From assembly GCA_029945985.1 (NCBI GenBank), contig JAQSDP010000121.1, positions 1 to 6,142 of the forward strand: a stretch of DNA of 6,142 nt. Reading direction: 5' to 3'. This document shows, piece by piece, positions 5,798 to 6,142 of the stretch (position 1 is the stretch's first letter; every line of letters starts with the position of its first letter). A model generated the notes under the pieces. That model was not told the origin of the DNA and did not search any database. It saw nothing but the letters and a program-made list of their open reading frames with translations. Source of the stretch: a bacterium (lineage in GTDB: Bacteria; Acidobacteriota; Blastocatellia; Pyrinomonadales; Pyrinomonadaceae). The position numbers were made by a program, and so were the translations under genes.

Positions 5798-6142
5798 TTA
5801 CATTCCCTTGTAGTTCGGCCCGCCGCCGCCCTCGGGAGTTACCCAGTTGATGATCTGATAAGGATCCGCGATGTCGCAGGTCTTGCAGTGAACACAATTG
5901 GAGAAGTTCACTTTTAGTTCTTTCCGTCCGTTCCTTTCTTCCATCTCATAAACGGCCGCCGGGCAAAATCGCTGGCATGGATTGCCGTACTCCTCAGCGC
6001 ATCGAGTGGCACAGATCTCCGGGTCGAGCACGTGAAGATGCGACGGCTGGTCTTCATTGTGCCCGACGCCCGCGTGGTAGACGTCGGTGATCTTATCGAA
6101 CGTCAAGTCTTTGTCGAACGGAACGCTCTTATAGCGATCGAG
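5798..6142 (-). CDS. Electron transfer flavoprotein-ubiquinone oxidoreductase, C-terminal part (cut by the window edge)
   Basis: The last 114 residues of ETF-QO, a membrane-bound enzyme that passes electrons from reduced electron transfer flavoprotein (fatty acid and amino acid oxidation) to quinone through FAD and a 4Fe-4S cluster. The reading frame stays open to base 6142, so the flavin domain lies outside the window. Numbering from the edge, DQPSHL (31-36) matches the conserved DQP-H-L segment. Cys60 in FCPAAVYE plus Cys83, Cys86 and Cys89 in CVHCKTC are the four classic cluster ligands. INWVTPEGGGGP (98-109) and YKGM at the end are nearly identical to the mitochondrial enzyme's C-terminus. 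Three further cysteines (44, 48, 56) are absent from the human protein. A separate FixX-type ferredoxin is the alternative, but the upstream residues also align with ETF-QO, favouring the fused enzyme. Confidence 0.92.
   Translation of the reverse strand, partial: LDRYKSVPFDKDLTFDKITDVYHAGVGHNEDQPSHLHVLDPEICATRCAEEYGNPCQRFCPAAVYEMEERNGRKELKVNFSNCVHCKTCDIADPYQIINWVTPEGGGGPNYKGM

Noticed and set aside
6104..6106. TTG as a start of a separate 102-residue ferredoxin
   Set aside because: The frame continues to the window edge and the upstream residues still align with ETF-QO, so this codon is internal leucine.
1..6142. Search for CRISPR arrays, tRNA or rRNA genes, insertion sequences and phage genes
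   Set aside because: No regularly spaced repeats, cloverleaf-like segments, transposase motifs or terminal repeats were seen. The window is packed with ordinary chromosomal genes.

Overview
The window is a compact bacterial chromosomal segment of about 6.1 kb with moderate GC. It looks like a member of the Acidobacteriota, possibly Blastocatellia. This placement is tentative. It rests on the yicC-gmk-rpoZ gene order together with an OmpA-family protein carrying the 'TYVLWAISPDG' type of N-terminal domain, which I associate with acidobacterial envelope proteins. I see no plasmid, phage, insertion sequence, CRISPR array, tRNA or rRNA signal.

Layout: positions 32-1582 (minus strand) encode an exported OmpA-like protein with a beta-type N-terminal domain, a helical/coiled-coil middle and a C-terminal peptidoglycan-binding domain. 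A 128-bp intergenic region separates it from a divergent plus-strand operon at 1711-5273. The operon holds an MsbA-type ABC exporter, a YicC-family protein, guanylate kinase (gmk) and the RNA polymerase omega subunit (rpoZ). The first three genes overlap by 4 nt and 1 nt, and rpoZ follows gmk after 22 nt. A strong hairpin at 5290-5322 closes the operon and can also act on the opposite strand. Two minus-strand genes follow: a small CsbD-family stress-type protein (5449-5661), with an inverted repeat in its leader, and the C-terminal part of an electron transfer flavoprotein-ubiquinone oxidoreductase (5798 to the right edge), which has its own terminator.

The genes join three themes: envelope construction (OmpA-like protein and lipid exporter, divergently arranged), the nucleotide/transcription core (gmk, rpoZ, with yicC as a likely RNA-processing partner), and stress and respiration (CsbD, ETF-QO). 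Nothing here amounts to an obvious new system. The points most worth a second look are the domain architecture of the OmpA-like protein, the three extra cysteines in the ETF-QO iron-sulfur domain, the dyad in the csbD leader, and an omega subunit without the N-terminal MAR motif linked to ppGpp binding in E. coli.
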